A stretch of 64,000 nucleotides of DNA from G963666935 sp963666935 (GTDB taxonomy: Bacteria > Bacillota > Clostridia > Christensenellales > CAG-138): contig OY762936.1 in NCBI GenBank assembly GCA_963666935.1, forward strand, positions 2,379,382-2,443,381. Reading direction: 5' to 3'. A program made the position numbers and the translations under genes. The notes beneath the pieces were generated by a model. It did not search any database and was not told the DNA's origin. It saw only the letters and a program-made list of their open reading frames with translations. Shown piece by piece: positions 52,277 to 61,026 of this stretch; the first letter of the stretch is position 1; the number at the start of each line of letters is the position of its first letter.

Positions 52277-52592
52277 ATGGTCGATCTTCTAGCCGCAATG
52301 GAGAGAAACGAAAAGGAGTTATATGCCATGAACAAAAAACGCTTTGACGAAATGCTTTTTGCTTGGGATGCATTGAAGAGCTTGTTGCTTAAATAATCCG
52401 GGAGCCAAAGTTGAGTGTAAGTTCAGGTATGGTGATAAAGATATTGCGGATATCATATTCACCCCAGACGAGATTGATTTTGCGCCAACAGGCATGGACA
52501 CGTTCAGAAAGATTGCTGCATTGGCAGATCGCTTTGAAACGCACCCAATTATCGGAGAGCGGTTAAGCGGATATTTATGTTCAAGAAAGTAA
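52277..52592 (+). pseudogene. small unknown gene split by a frameshift
   Basis: The plus-strand frame MVDLLAAMERNEKELYAMNK... stops at 52396; one frame over, coding character continues as AKVECKFRYGDKDIADII to LSGYLCSRK, ending at 52592. Together ~105 residues, mostly helical. No family recognised. The upstream bases (AAGGAAGAAATT) contain a ribosome site. Confidence 0.5.
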
Positions 52593-52702
52593 TGCGAAAA
52601 TTAACTTAATATAAGCATTCTTTCAATGCCTGCCTCAGCCGACCTGCCCAAGCAGCCCTTACTTTTGCATCCCTTCCGCTTATATCTTCTATACTCTTTG
52701 TC

Positions 52703-53920
52703 CTAAGAAAGCAGCCAGTCAAGCACATTTCTTTTCTTAATACCCTCATAATCCGCGCTGCCGAACACCTCATCCAGTGTAAGCAGCAGCTTTGGATAAT
52801 TGTCGGCTATATTCCTGAACGGCGCAAGTTCACGCTCAAGCGTTCCTTCATCAAGCGTTGTCGCCGAGACCTGGTAATATTCCAATACATCGTCCTTTTT
52901 TGCAACAAAATCAACTTCACCGTCATCTATTTCGCCGACATTCGCCTCATATCCGCGCCTTATAAGCTCAAGATAGACGATATTCTCAAGTATATGCCCG
53001 ATGTCGCTTTCCTTACCGCGAACAAGCGTGTTTCGAAGCCCTATATCAACGACATAGTATTTGGGCTGCGTCGTCAAATGTTGCTTGCCCTTGACGTTAT
53101 ACCGCGTCGCTTCGTATAGTAAGAGGCTTTCCGTAAGCCCGTCGAGATACTTGTCAATGGTTTTCTGATCCGCACCTTTGCCTGCGGATTTTAAGGTGTT
53201 TGCTATTTTTGTGGTTGAGGTCTTATTGCCTATGTTATGCAACATGAACCGAGTGACATTTTTGAGCTGCACAACATCGGTTATCTTTTTGCGCGCCATA
53301 ATATCATTCAATAGAACCGTATTATACAAATCCTGCAAATACTCACGGGTTTCCACTTTGCTTAATTCGAATTTTAAAACATAAGGAAATGAGCTGTATT
53401 CTAAATAACGGTTGAACTTTTCATTTTTCGTAAGTCCGCTCCACCTTGTTTCCTCAAGGCCCATACAAAACTCTTTAAATGAAAGGGGCAGTATCTTAAT
53501 CTCAACATATCTACCTGAAAGCACTGTCGCAAGTTCACTTGAAAGAAAATACGCATTCGATCCTGTGATATATACGTCACAGTTTTCCTTCAGGAACAGA
53601 CTGTCCACTGCTTTTTCAAACGCTTCAACGTGCTGTATTTCATCGAGAAAGATATAGTTCATCCTATCGGGCAGAAGGCGCTTTGCCACATAATCATACA
53701 ACGATCGGTAATCAGAAAGATGCTCATACTCTATGTCCTCAAAGTTTAGCATGATGATCTGATCCTTCTCAACGCCATTGTTGAGAAGATAATCGCGGTA
53801 TATGTCAAACAGAGTGGATTTCCCGCTTCTGCGAATGCCCGAAACGACCTTAACGATCTGCTTTTCGCGCCATCGTATCAGCCAATTCAGATATTCATCC
53901 CTTTTTATTCTGGCAACCAT
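52703..53920 (-). CDS. AAA ATPase with DUF4143 domain
   Basis: 405 residues. Walker A SGIRRSGKST (~27-36), Walker B NYIFLDEIQ (~88-96), ITGSNAYFL sensor (~118-126). The C-terminal DUF4143 resembles a nuclease-like fold (GEIDDGEVDFVAKKDDVLEYYQV has the E-x-D...ExK-like pattern). These proteins are widespread and often mobile; function is unknown. Confidence 0.9.
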   Translation of the reverse strand: MVARIKRDEYLNWLIRWREKQIVKVVSGIRRSGKSTLFDIYRDYLLNNGVEKDQIIMLNFEDIEYEHLSDYRSLYDYVAKRLLPDRMNYIFLDEIQHVEAFEKAVDSLFLKENCDVYITGSNAYFLSSELATVLSGRYVEIKILPLSFKEFCMGLEETRWSGLTKNEKFNRYLEYSSFPYVLKFELSKVETREYLQDLYNTVLLNDIMARKKITDVVQLKNVTRFMLHNIGNKTSTTKIANTLKSAGKGADQKTIDKYLDGLTESLLLYEATRYNVKGKQHLTTQPKYYVVDIGLRNTLVRGKESDIGHILENIVYLELIRRGYEANVGEIDDGEVDFVAKKDDVLEYYQVSATTLDEGTLERELAPFRNIADNYPKLLLTLDEVFGSADYEGIKKRNVLDWLLS

Positions 53921-53955
53921 ATTACACCTCTCACAGCTTTTACTGTTTCCATTCT

Positions 53956-54005
53956 ACTCCTGTTTTATTCGCCATGTCAATAATTTAAGGATTTCATTCC
54001 TAAAA
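53956..54005. repeat. 50-bp dispersed repeat, copy 2
   Basis: A close match to 34047-34096 in the same orientation, here just upstream of the ATPase gene and before the IS end. Confidence 0.55.
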
Positions 54006-54068
54006 TTTGTTTCGATCAAGAAAGATGCTTTCATCACTTAAGTTTTATGAAGATATATAGAAAACGAG

Positions 54069-55399
54069 CATACACGTTGTTCATGCTCGTCCTGTGTACT
54101 AATCAATACGGAGTAGACAGCCTTATTGCTCATTGTCATTCTTGAGCTACAATCGGCTTCCCTCCAAATCGTAGTGCAATCCGCTCATAATTATAATAAT
54201 TGATGTACTTGTATATGGATTCCTCCAATCCGTCTATCGTATGATATGGGAACAACAACGGCAATTCTGCTTTCATATGGCCAAAAAAGGACTCCATTCT
54301 GGCATTGTCATAGCAGTTGCCACGCCGTGACATACTTTGAACCATTGAGTGTTTTTGCAAAAAATAGCGAACCGCATAACTGGAAAATTGAATGCCTTGA
54401 TCTGAATGAAAAATCGTCCCATTAGGATTTCTATATGCTACAGCTATTTCCAAACAATCTGTGGCAAGCGATGCCGTTGCATGAAGCGATGTTTTCAATG
54501 CAATGACTTCGCCTCTGTATAGATCTAATATGCATGCGCAGGCCAGCTTCTTGTTGCCAATGGGAAAATAGGTTATGTCAGTAACCCATTTTTGATTGGG
54601 TGCCGATGCTGTGAAATCCTGCTTCAGTAAATTTGGGCAATAAGCGCTAGTGCGAAAGGGATGCTTATATACGTATTGCTGCCGGATACGCGATTGCAAA
54701 TCGTTCTCATACAAGATACGTTGCAGGCGCTTATGGTTGACAAAGATCCCTTCATTTCTAAGAGCAAACCCTATCCGGCGATAGCCATAAATCCCACAAC
54801 TTTCCTCATAAATTTGCTTTGCTTTCACAAGAATTTGCTGATTTTCTATTTCGCGTGGGAGAATTTGCTCCGAGCGTGCCCGCCAACGATAATATCCACT
54901 ACGAGAAACTTTTGCAGCAGCACATAGGGATTTTATATTATGTTCATTTTTCATCGCATGGATAAACTCGAATTCGCGCTGCTTCATTTGATTTGATTTA
55001 TAATTTTGTGCGTCAGAATACTGCAACTGCTTAAGCAAGATATTCTCACTTTGCAACTTAACGATTTCATGCTGCATCTGTTCAACTGAAAGCTGTTCAA
55101 GTTCTGCAAGTTGAAGAGTTCTTTCCCGTGCTGATCGGAACCATGATTCACCATACTTGAGATAATTATACACCCACACACGCGGCACCGATGGATCCCG
55201 CAAGTTCAGCCTCATTGTTATTTTGCGATACCCATATCCTTCTACAAAATACAGCCTTAGGGCTTCTTTCTTTGTTTGAACGCTATGTGGCCGACTTGCT
55301 TTAGTTACTGCTTCCATATTACTATTAACCCTTCTTCCGCTTGATGATCCTATTCTGCATCAAAAGGGTTTCTGTGTCTACTTTTAGGGGTGCAGATCA
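54069..55399 (-). mobile_element. IS3-family insertion sequence
   Basis: The element has one transposase gene with an end at 55399 (TGATCTGCACCCC reading inward, then AGTAGACA) and an opposite end near 54093 or further left (AGTAGACAG near 54112). The ends share AGTAGACA but are otherwise diverged, and no target duplication was seen, so boundaries are approximate. Confidence 0.75.
54136..55317 (-). CDS. IS3-family transposase, single-frame OrfAB
   Basis: 393 residues. The N-terminal helix-turn-helix (~14-50) and a coiled region (~70-115) are continuous with the rve core. The DDE residues are in WVTDITYF, FHSDQGIQFSS and DNARMESFFGH. In most IS3 members OrfA and OrfB need a -1 frameshift; here one frame encodes both. 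The C-terminus ends GGKPIVAQE, near the usual end, so it may be active. Confidence 0.93.
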   Translation of the reverse strand: MEAVTKASRPHSVQTKKEALRLYFVEGYGYRKITMRLNLRDPSVPRVWVYNYLKYGESWFRSARERTLQLAELEQLSVEQMQHEIVKLQSENILLKQLQYSDAQNYKSNQMKQREFEFIHAMKNEHNIKSLCAAAKVSRSGYYRWRARSEQILPREIENQQILVKAKQIYEESCGIYGYRRIGFALRNEGIFVNHKRLQRILYENDLQSRIRQQYVYKHPFRTSAYCPNLLKQDFTASAPNQKWVTDITYFPIGNKKLACACILDLYRGEVIALKTSLHATASLATDCLEIAVAYRNPNGTIFHSDQGIQFSSYAVRYFLQKHSMVQSMSRRGNCYDNARMESFFGHMKAELPLLFPYHTIDGLEESIYKYINYYNYERIALRFGGKPIVAQE

Positions 55400-55676
55400 A
55401 ATGTGGTGTAGAATACCCTGCGTTGAGCCAGCACGAAAGCAACTTACACCATCATCTTCCCGATTATTACTTTTGGCTTCCTCGACAAACAGCCTTATAT
55501 CCCTGTTTTTGATCATAAAACCCTTGGTGGGCTTGCCGTTGAATGCCTGCATACACGTCGCTCTCTCGCAAAAATGTAACAGCATCAGCGTAAGCAAAGA
55601 AGTCGCAGATGCGATGTATAACATTCCTGAATTATTTGTAGACGATGATGAACCAGATTTTTCAATATTATTTTAG
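55400..55676 (+). other. debris beside the IS
   Basis: A plus-strand frame ends SKEVADAMYNIPELFVDDDE PDFSILF, which looks like the C-terminus of a real acidic protein, but its upstream part reads into the IS end and is not convincing. Nothing else was seen in this stretch. A gene was probably truncated by the insertion. Confidence 0.3.
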
Positions 55677-55683
55677 CTTCACG

Positions 55684-55729
55684 AAAAAAGACCATGACTA
55701 ACAGCTGAAAAACTGCCAATCATGGTCTT
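55684..55729 (-). terminator. terminator of the nonulosonate operon
   Basis: AAGACCATGA and TCATGGTCTT pair; on the minus strand TTTTTT follows. A strong candidate for the end of the operon running from the right edge. Confidence 0.8.
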
Positions 55730-55877
55730 CTAATCATATTTCTATGAGATTAACTATCATTCTCAATGGCTGCTCATCTTCAACTCTATGATCCACATAG
55801 GGACGTCCATTTCATATATTGGGTAATAATTTGCTTTCGAGAACATCCTTGCTACACAGCTAACGCTTTTATTACTC

Positions 55878-56030
55878 CTATAGTTTTAACAACTCATCCA
55901 AAGGCTCATAACCTTTATCGTTAAAGACGTGCTTTCGCACTTCATGGTCATAACCAGCATTGATAAGCTCAATGGCGGTATGGGAGCCGATGTAGCCCGC
56001 ACCGCCGGTAAGTAAGCAAGTCAACAGCAT
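55878..56030 (-). pseudogene. fossil N-terminus of a GalE-type epimerase
   Basis: A 50-codon frame starts MLLTCLLTGGAGYIGSHTAI, continues ELINAGYDH and then switches to HEVRKHVFNDKGYEPLDELL, unrelated to GalE. So an epimerase gene was deleted after its first ~28 codons, and the remnant was joined to other coding sequence. AAGGGGTAG precedes the ATG. Confidence 0.65.
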
Positions 56031-56048
56031 CTACCCCTTACAGTGTTT

Positions 56049-56855
56049 TTATTGTTCGTCAGAATTTGCATTAGTTTCATTAAACATCTCGGTTGCTGTT
56101 TCATATATTTCCCTATACTCCGGATACTTCACAAAGAAGTAGTATTTTGCCAATGTCTCCATCATATCTAAATCATCTTTACAATCTATATCCAGTATTC
56201 CAGTGTCTCGCATAATGATCGCGTCGGCATTTGTATTAAAGAAGCCGGACGGTTCCTTGCTCATCAGTGCGCGAGGCTCGTAAACATAAATAGATGCATT
56301 CATGTCAAACACTTCAGGTGTTTCTTGCCGCGATATGAAGTTAGCATGAATCACTTTCTCGTAATACCTGTCAACATATTTTGCCATATTAAAATAAGGA
56401 TTTTTTCTTGCAGGGACAAGTGAATATACGACATCGCTACTGCTGTTTTCCTGTTTTTTCTTAATGGCTGCTAAAACATCCGTTTTTGTACGCAGCGGAG
56501 CTGTAATATCAAGGTCAATAACATAGTCATACGTTATTCCAGTGTGTTCCTGCATATAAACCAAGCTATGTCTGATTACTGTTACCTTTGCGACCTTATC
56601 GCCTGCAAGCTCCTCTGGGCGTTGAATAATAGTGAAAGGCAGTTCCAGATTGCCTTTTACCAACTTAATAAGACGATCGCTATCGGTGTTTAACGCAAAG
56701 TCTACATTATGTCCGCTGCAACCCAAGTCTTTCGATGCGAGTTTCATTGCGGCTAACGTGTAATAGACTAACGGAATCTCGTTAAACATTCCGATATTTT
56801 TATTTTTAAGCCCTTTTGAGCCCGTTCTACCGCATATCGTAAACAAGTAATTCAT
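56049..56855 (-). CDS. neuA: CMP-nonulosonate (acylneuraminate) cytidylyltransferase
   Basis: 268 residues. MNYLFTICGRTGSKGLKNKN is the NeuA-family CTP-binding start (usual AxxxSKGxxxKN). DLDITAPLRTKTDV (~115-128) binds metal. It should make CMP-activated sialic-, legionaminic- or pseudaminic-like acid; sequence alone does not tell which. The stop-start overlap with the oxidoreductase upstream shows operon structure. Confidence 0.85.
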   Translation of the reverse strand: MNYLFTICGRTGSKGLKNKNIGMFNEIPLVYYTLAAMKLASKDLGCSGHNVDFALNTDSDRLIKLVKGNLELPFTIIQRPEELAGDKVAKVTVIRHSLVYMQEHTGITYDYVIDLDITAPLRTKTDVLAAIKKKQENSSSDVVYSLVPARKNPYFNMAKYVDRYYEKVIHANFISRQETPEVFDMNASIYVYEPRALMSKEPSGFFNTNADAIIMRDTGILDIDCKDDLDMMETLAKYYFFVKYPEYREIYETATEMFNETNANSDEQ

Positions 56856-57796
56856 TACAACCTCCCGAATGAATATCTCAATGTTTTAAAAGCCTTACAT
56901 AGGTCATTGTCGCTTTCCGTCTCTCCGCTTGCAATTTTGATGAAATGTTTTATTTCCTCGCGTTGAAAGTCATCTCGGCATTCATTAAACTCAAGGCAGT
57001 GACCGGATTTCAAGAAGATAATTTTGTTTTCAAGCAGGTCAATTTGAATTGTGTCGTCAGTAGTAAATAAAAGGAATTTTCTTATATCTTTTCTTCCGAA
57101 GTAGTCTAAATATACCTGACAGATTTTTTGCGGGAATCGAATTGTATAAGTGGATATATCATCGCTATCAAGCTCCAGCCGTGATATCTTTCCTCGCATG
57201 TTGGTAATTTCCGTGGGCTCTCCGAACAGATATGTAAGGTAATCCAGTTCATGTATCAAGTCCAGTGAAACACCGCCTCCCAAGGCAGATATTGAAGAGT
57301 AGCAACTTCGATAATCTGTTCCCTTTCTCCATTCGGGCAAATATGACGAGCAAACGGAGATAGATGACAAGACGTTTTGAGAGTCGATATTTTTCTTTGC
57401 GTACTGGATAACTTGTTTATACCTTATAGGGCACGCCACATAAAACCTGCACTGATAGTTTATTTCAGTCAGTTCTACGTTATCGGAGCTAAATAACGGT
57501 TTTTCTATAAACATCGACCTCGTTATCCATTGATACTTTGAAATGGTCGAAAAATGCTGTGACGTCGGATTTGTAACAAAAATGATATCATACAGACCTT
57601 CAGGAGTATCTTCATAAGAATACTGCTTATTTATTATCTCTGAAAATTCGCTTGGCAAGGCCCTCGTTGTATCTGATCGAATTAGATCTATACTGAATGA
57701 ATCGCCCGATTCATTAAAATACCATAGCAAGTCTCGAAGATGACGAGAGCCAATCGAACCAAGTCCACAAAATGCAATTTTCCAAAGTTTACTCAT
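56855..57796 (-). CDS. Gfo/Idh/MocA family oxidoreductase
   Basis: About 313 residues. The N-terminal Rossmann domain has IAFCGLGSIGSRHLRDL (~7-23). The C-terminal domain has SLDLIHELDYLTYLFG with the family's DxxxHxxD-like pattern. The ATG at 57796 is preferred; it overlaps the upstream gene by 8 bases. It may oxidise or reduce a nonulosonate precursor or its nucleotide sugar. Confidence 0.85.
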   Translation of the reverse strand: MSKLWKIAFCGLGSIGSRHLRDLLWYFNESGDSFSIDLIRSDTTRALPSEFSEIINKQYSYEDTPEGLYDIIFVTNPTSQHFSTISKYQWITRSMFIEKPLFSSDNVELTEINYQCRFYVACPIRYKQVIQYAKKNIDSQNVLSSISVCSSYLPEWRKGTDYRSCYSSISALGGGVSLDLIHELDYLTYLFGEPTEITNMRGKISRLELDSDDISTYTIRFPQKICQVYLDYFGRKDIRKFLLFTTDDTIQIDLLENKIIFLKSGHCLEFNECRDDFQREEIKHFIKIASGETESDNDLCKAFKTLRYSFGRL

Positions 57797-58778
57797 GCAA
57801 AATATCCCTTTCAATACCGTCCATTATGGCAAGTACATGTTGGTCTTTTTTGAAATCATAGATTGGTTTTTTGCCATACTTTACTTGCTCAAAAAAAGCT
57901 GCGATCTCTGCGCTGTATGCATCTTCAATTATGTTTGGGCTATAATTCTCGTTATGTTCAAATGATGTATATAGCTGTATCTGTTTATCCTCTTTTTGGG
58001 CAATATCGTATTCTGCAAGACCTGTGGGTGTTCCATTCCAAGTCAAGTAGAGATTCTCGTTTATAACCTCCAAATTGATTGATGATTTTCGTGATACTAC
58101 GTCGATTAATACAAGCCCTTTCGTGCCGCTACTGTGAGAGTAAGTCATGAGGTAAGTGTCCGGATAGTCTAGTCCCAATGCTGACACACTGTTTTCTTGA
58201 ATTGACCAGCTTTCAATATCTCCAAAAGTTTCTGTAAGCCAAGGCAATTCTCTTACTAGAATTTCGCGACAGCCGTTTGTCCTTTTGTCAAAAACAAAGA
58301 AATCCTGTATCTTTTCCCAGGGATGCCAATCCGGTAAATACTGTCCAACGTGATAAAAATAAGTGAACTTACCACCTACATCCTTGACGCGTTTTTGTAT
58401 GTACTGTATTTCCGACCTATAGAGGAATGTAGAGGACATGAAAAGTACTCTATTTACATCCTTAGCAAGCTGCTGTATAGCGTCATAACCATCAGCCACA
58501 ACATTTAGCTCTGAAAAAACATTCATTCCAAGATGAAGACATTCTTGTATTATTTTGGCATGTGCGAGCGGGGAAGCACAGACGAAAGCGCAAGACGCGC
58601 CAGCCTCAACTGCCTGAGAGATGCTATCGCACGTTGTGATGTTGTACAGGGTGTGAGATTCTTCCTGACGTTGATTATTAGAGTCTACACCAATAATGAA
58701 CATTTCTGGATCGTACTTTTTCAGGAGCCTAATACGCCGTTTCCCCATTGAGCCAAGTCCAATTACAACCGTTTTCAT
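57789..58778 (-). CDS. Gfo/Idh/MocA family oxidoreductase
   Basis: About 329 residues, VVIGLGSMGKRRIRLL at the start. It belongs to the same family as its downstream neighbour but is strongly diverged. AAAGGAGACGATACAT fixes the ATG at 58778. Pairs of these enzymes occur in legionaminate and related loci (PtmF-like), fitting the neighbours. Confidence 0.85.
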   Translation of the reverse strand: MKTVVIGLGSMGKRRIRLLKKYDPEMFIIGVDSNNQRQEESHTLYNITTCDSISQAVEAGASCAFVCASPLAHAKIIQECLHLGMNVFSELNVVADGYDAIQQLAKDVNRVLFMSSTFLYRSEIQYIQKRVKDVGGKFTYFYHVGQYLPDWHPWEKIQDFFVFDKRTNGCREILVRELPWLTETFGDIESWSIQENSVSALGLDYPDTYLMTYSHSSGTKGLVLIDVVSRKSSINLEVINENLYLTWNGTPTGLAEYDIAQKEDKQIQLYTSFEHNENYSPNIIEDAYSAEIAAFFEQVKYGKKPIYDFKKDQHVLAIMDGIERDILHE

Positions 58779-58804
58779 ATGTATCGTCTCCTTTGTTTTC
58801 ATTA

Positions 58805-59941
58805 TCAGAAATCAATATCGACGAAGTGTTTTTGAATTGATCTATCCCAAAACAGCGTCGAACATACAATCCTTTTAAACTTTTCTGTACTGTTTCCGTC
58901 TCCGTATAAAAAAGCAGGAGAGCGAAATTTGCTTGTGTTGTGTATCGCGTCAAGTATCTTATCCGAATTTTCTTCCACATGCTGAAGATTTGAGGCCAAC
59001 GCTGTAGAATAGCAGCCGGATTGACGACTCCCAATATCAATAGCGGGAATCCCGTATATTCCAGATTCTCTTATTCCCGCGCTTGAATTCCCAATTATGT
59101 ATTCTGAGTTTTTTAACAATGTTAAGAAACATTCAAACCGAAGTGAGGGGTAAACAGCTATAGTGGATTTTCCAGCAAATCGGCGATACTCATTCAGTAT
59201 AATTTCCGAGCCAAGGTCATTGTTGGGATAAATCACAATGAAATTCTCATTGCTCTGTATTATTGCATCTACTACAGCTTTCGATTTTTGTGCGATTGTA
59301 TCAAATTCTGTTGTAACTGGGTGGTACATAAGAATGCTATATTTATCAAAGTATATTTGATATCGTTCTTTGACCTCGGCGAGCGTTGGGAGAGTCTTAC
59401 TCATCATTACATCAATATCCGGAGATCCAATAACAAAAATACGGCTATCCTCCTCTCCCATTTGAATTAATCGCAGTCGAGCTTCTTCATTACAAACAAA
59501 ATGCACATGGGCAAATTTTGAAATAGCGTGTCTAATAGACTCATCTATGGTTCCAGAAAGCTCACCGCCCTCTATATGCGCAACAATTATATTGTTAAGT
59601 GCTCCTACTGCCACACCAGCCAGCGCATCCATACGATCACCGTGTACGACTATCATATCTGGTTTAATATTCTCAACATATCCAGCAAGGCAGCAAATCG
59701 TGTTTCCAAGATTCACACTTGCATTCATCGTCTGGCTAAGTCCAAAGGCGACATACACATTCTTATGGTTGTCTTTGAGTATTTCATTGTAAGTGCTACC
59801 ATATTTTTCTGACAAATGCATTCCGCATACAAAAACGAATACTTCAAAATCTGGATTATTCTCAAGCGCTAGAATTAGCGGTTTGATTTTCCCGTAGTCC
59901 GCTCTTGTCCCAGTGAGAAAAACGATTCTTTTTTGTGCCAT
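58805..59941 (-). CDS. neuC: hydrolysing UDP-GlcNAc 2-epimerase (NeuC/LegG type)
   Basis: About 378 residues, GT-B-like fold. GTRADYGKIKPLI (~10-22), HGDRMDALAG (~96), HIEGGELSGTIDESIRHAI (~117-135) and IGNSSAGIRE (~280) are all present, as in NeuC, LegG and PseG relatives. It yields the free amino sugar for the synthase encoded by the gene upstream. The ATG at 59941 follows the synthase stop by one base. Confidence 0.9.
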   Translation of the reverse strand: MAQKRIVFLTGTRADYGKIKPLILALENNPDFEVFVFVCGMHLSEKYGSTYNEILKDNHKNVYVAFGLSQTMNASVNLGNTICCLAGYVENIKPDMIVVHGDRMDALAGVAVGALNNIIVAHIEGGELSGTIDESIRHAISKFAHVHFVCNEEARLRLIQMGEEDSRIFVIGSPDIDVMMSKTLPTLAEVKERYQIYFDKYSILMYHPVTTEFDTIAQKSKAVVDAIIQSNENFIVIYPNNDLGSEIILNEYRRFAGKSTIAVYPSLRFECFLTLLKNSEYIIGNSSAGIRESGIYGIPAIDIGSRQSGCYSTALASNLQHVEENSDKILDAIHNTSKFRSPAFLYGDGNSTEKFKRIVCSTLFWDRSIQKHFVDIDF

Positions 59942-59942
59942 A

Positions 59943-60986
59943 CTACTCACCAATCATTGCTTTTTTTAGTTGCGTGTCAAATTCTATATCAACTTTTGCT
60001 GTTTTACCCAACAGGCTGTCATACTCCTCAGCAAGAAATTCTCCTGTGCCAGGTCGTTTAACCCATATATTCTCTTTCGTAAGACACTCTCCGGCTTTTA
60101 TGGGTTTAATAGATACAACGCTGGCAAATGCAAAATCTATTGTAACTTGCTCTTCGTGTGTCGCTTCCTTTTTGCCACCGCGCATTTTGCTAATATCTGA
60201 CGCAGCTTGTATCAGTTCTCGTAAAGCATTCTCATCCATAGAGCATACCACATCGGGGCCAGGACGAGATTTTATATCGGTAAAATGCCGTTCGACCAAT
60301 GTAGCCCCAAGTGCCATTGCTGCAATACAGGCAGTGTTAGTTAGAGTATGATCCGAAAGTCCTACTGGAACACCCGGAAATGCATTCATCATGTCTTGCA
60401 TCGCACCCAATCTAACCAACGCAGGGTCGGTCGGGTATAAATTTGTTGTATGCATAAGAGCATAGTCCACACCACTTGCTTCAAGAATATCAACGGCTTT
60501 ATTGACGCTTTGCAAGTCATTCATTCCGGTGGAAACAATCATTGGTTTACCAAAATTGGCAATATGTTTGAGTAACGGATAATTGTTCATTTCTCCTGAG
60601 CCAATTTTGTATGCAAGGACGCCAAAACGCTCAAGTCGATCTGCAGCAGCGCGAGAAAATGGAGTGCTTAAAAAAACCATCCCCTTAGACCGCGTATACT
60701 GCATTAGCTCAAATTCGTCCTCTTCGGACAATGCGCAGCGCTTCATGACATCATAGATTGAAACATCAGAATTTCCAGGTATTACTTTTTTTGCTGCGTG
60801 ACTCATCTCATCTTCAATCACATGTGTCTGGTGTTTTATTAGCCGTGCGCCTGCGCGATGGGCAGCATCGACCATTTCCTTTGCCACTGTCAAACTGCCC
60901 TCATGATTGATGCCAATGTCAGGAATCACCAACGGAGTGCAATTCCCTCCGAGGACAATGTTTCCAATGGAAAAACTGTGTCTCAT
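59943..60986 (-). CDS. neuB: N-acetylneuraminate-type synthase (NeuB/LegI)
   Basis: About 347 residues. The TIM barrel has DIGINHEGSLTVAKEMVDAA (~24-43), KIGSGEMNN and HTTNLYPTD; the C-terminal SAF/antifreeze-like domain starts ~285 (KPIKAGECLTKENIW). It condenses PEP with an amino sugar to form a nine-carbon acid. AAAGGAGGCCAAACA decides the ATG at 60986 over 61067. Confidence 0.92.
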   Translation of the reverse strand: MRHSFSIGNIVLGGNCTPLVIPDIGINHEGSLTVAKEMVDAAHRAGARLIKHQTHVIEDEMSHAAKKVIPGNSDVSIYDVMKRCALSEEDEFELMQYTRSKGMVFLSTPFSRAAADRLERFGVLAYKIGSGEMNNYPLLKHIANFGKPMIVSTGMNDLQSVNKAVDILEASGVDYALMHTTNLYPTDPALVRLGAMQDMMNAFPGVPVGLSDHTLTNTACIAAMALGATLVERHFTDIKSRPGPDVVCSMDENALRELIQAASDISKMRGGKKEATHEEQVTIDFAFASVVSIKPIKAGECLTKENIWVKRPGTGEFLAEEYDSLLGKTAKVDIEFDTQLKKAMIGE

Positions 60987-61026
60987 TGTTTGGCCTCCTT
61001 TCACCATGCAATCGCATTCTATTTGG

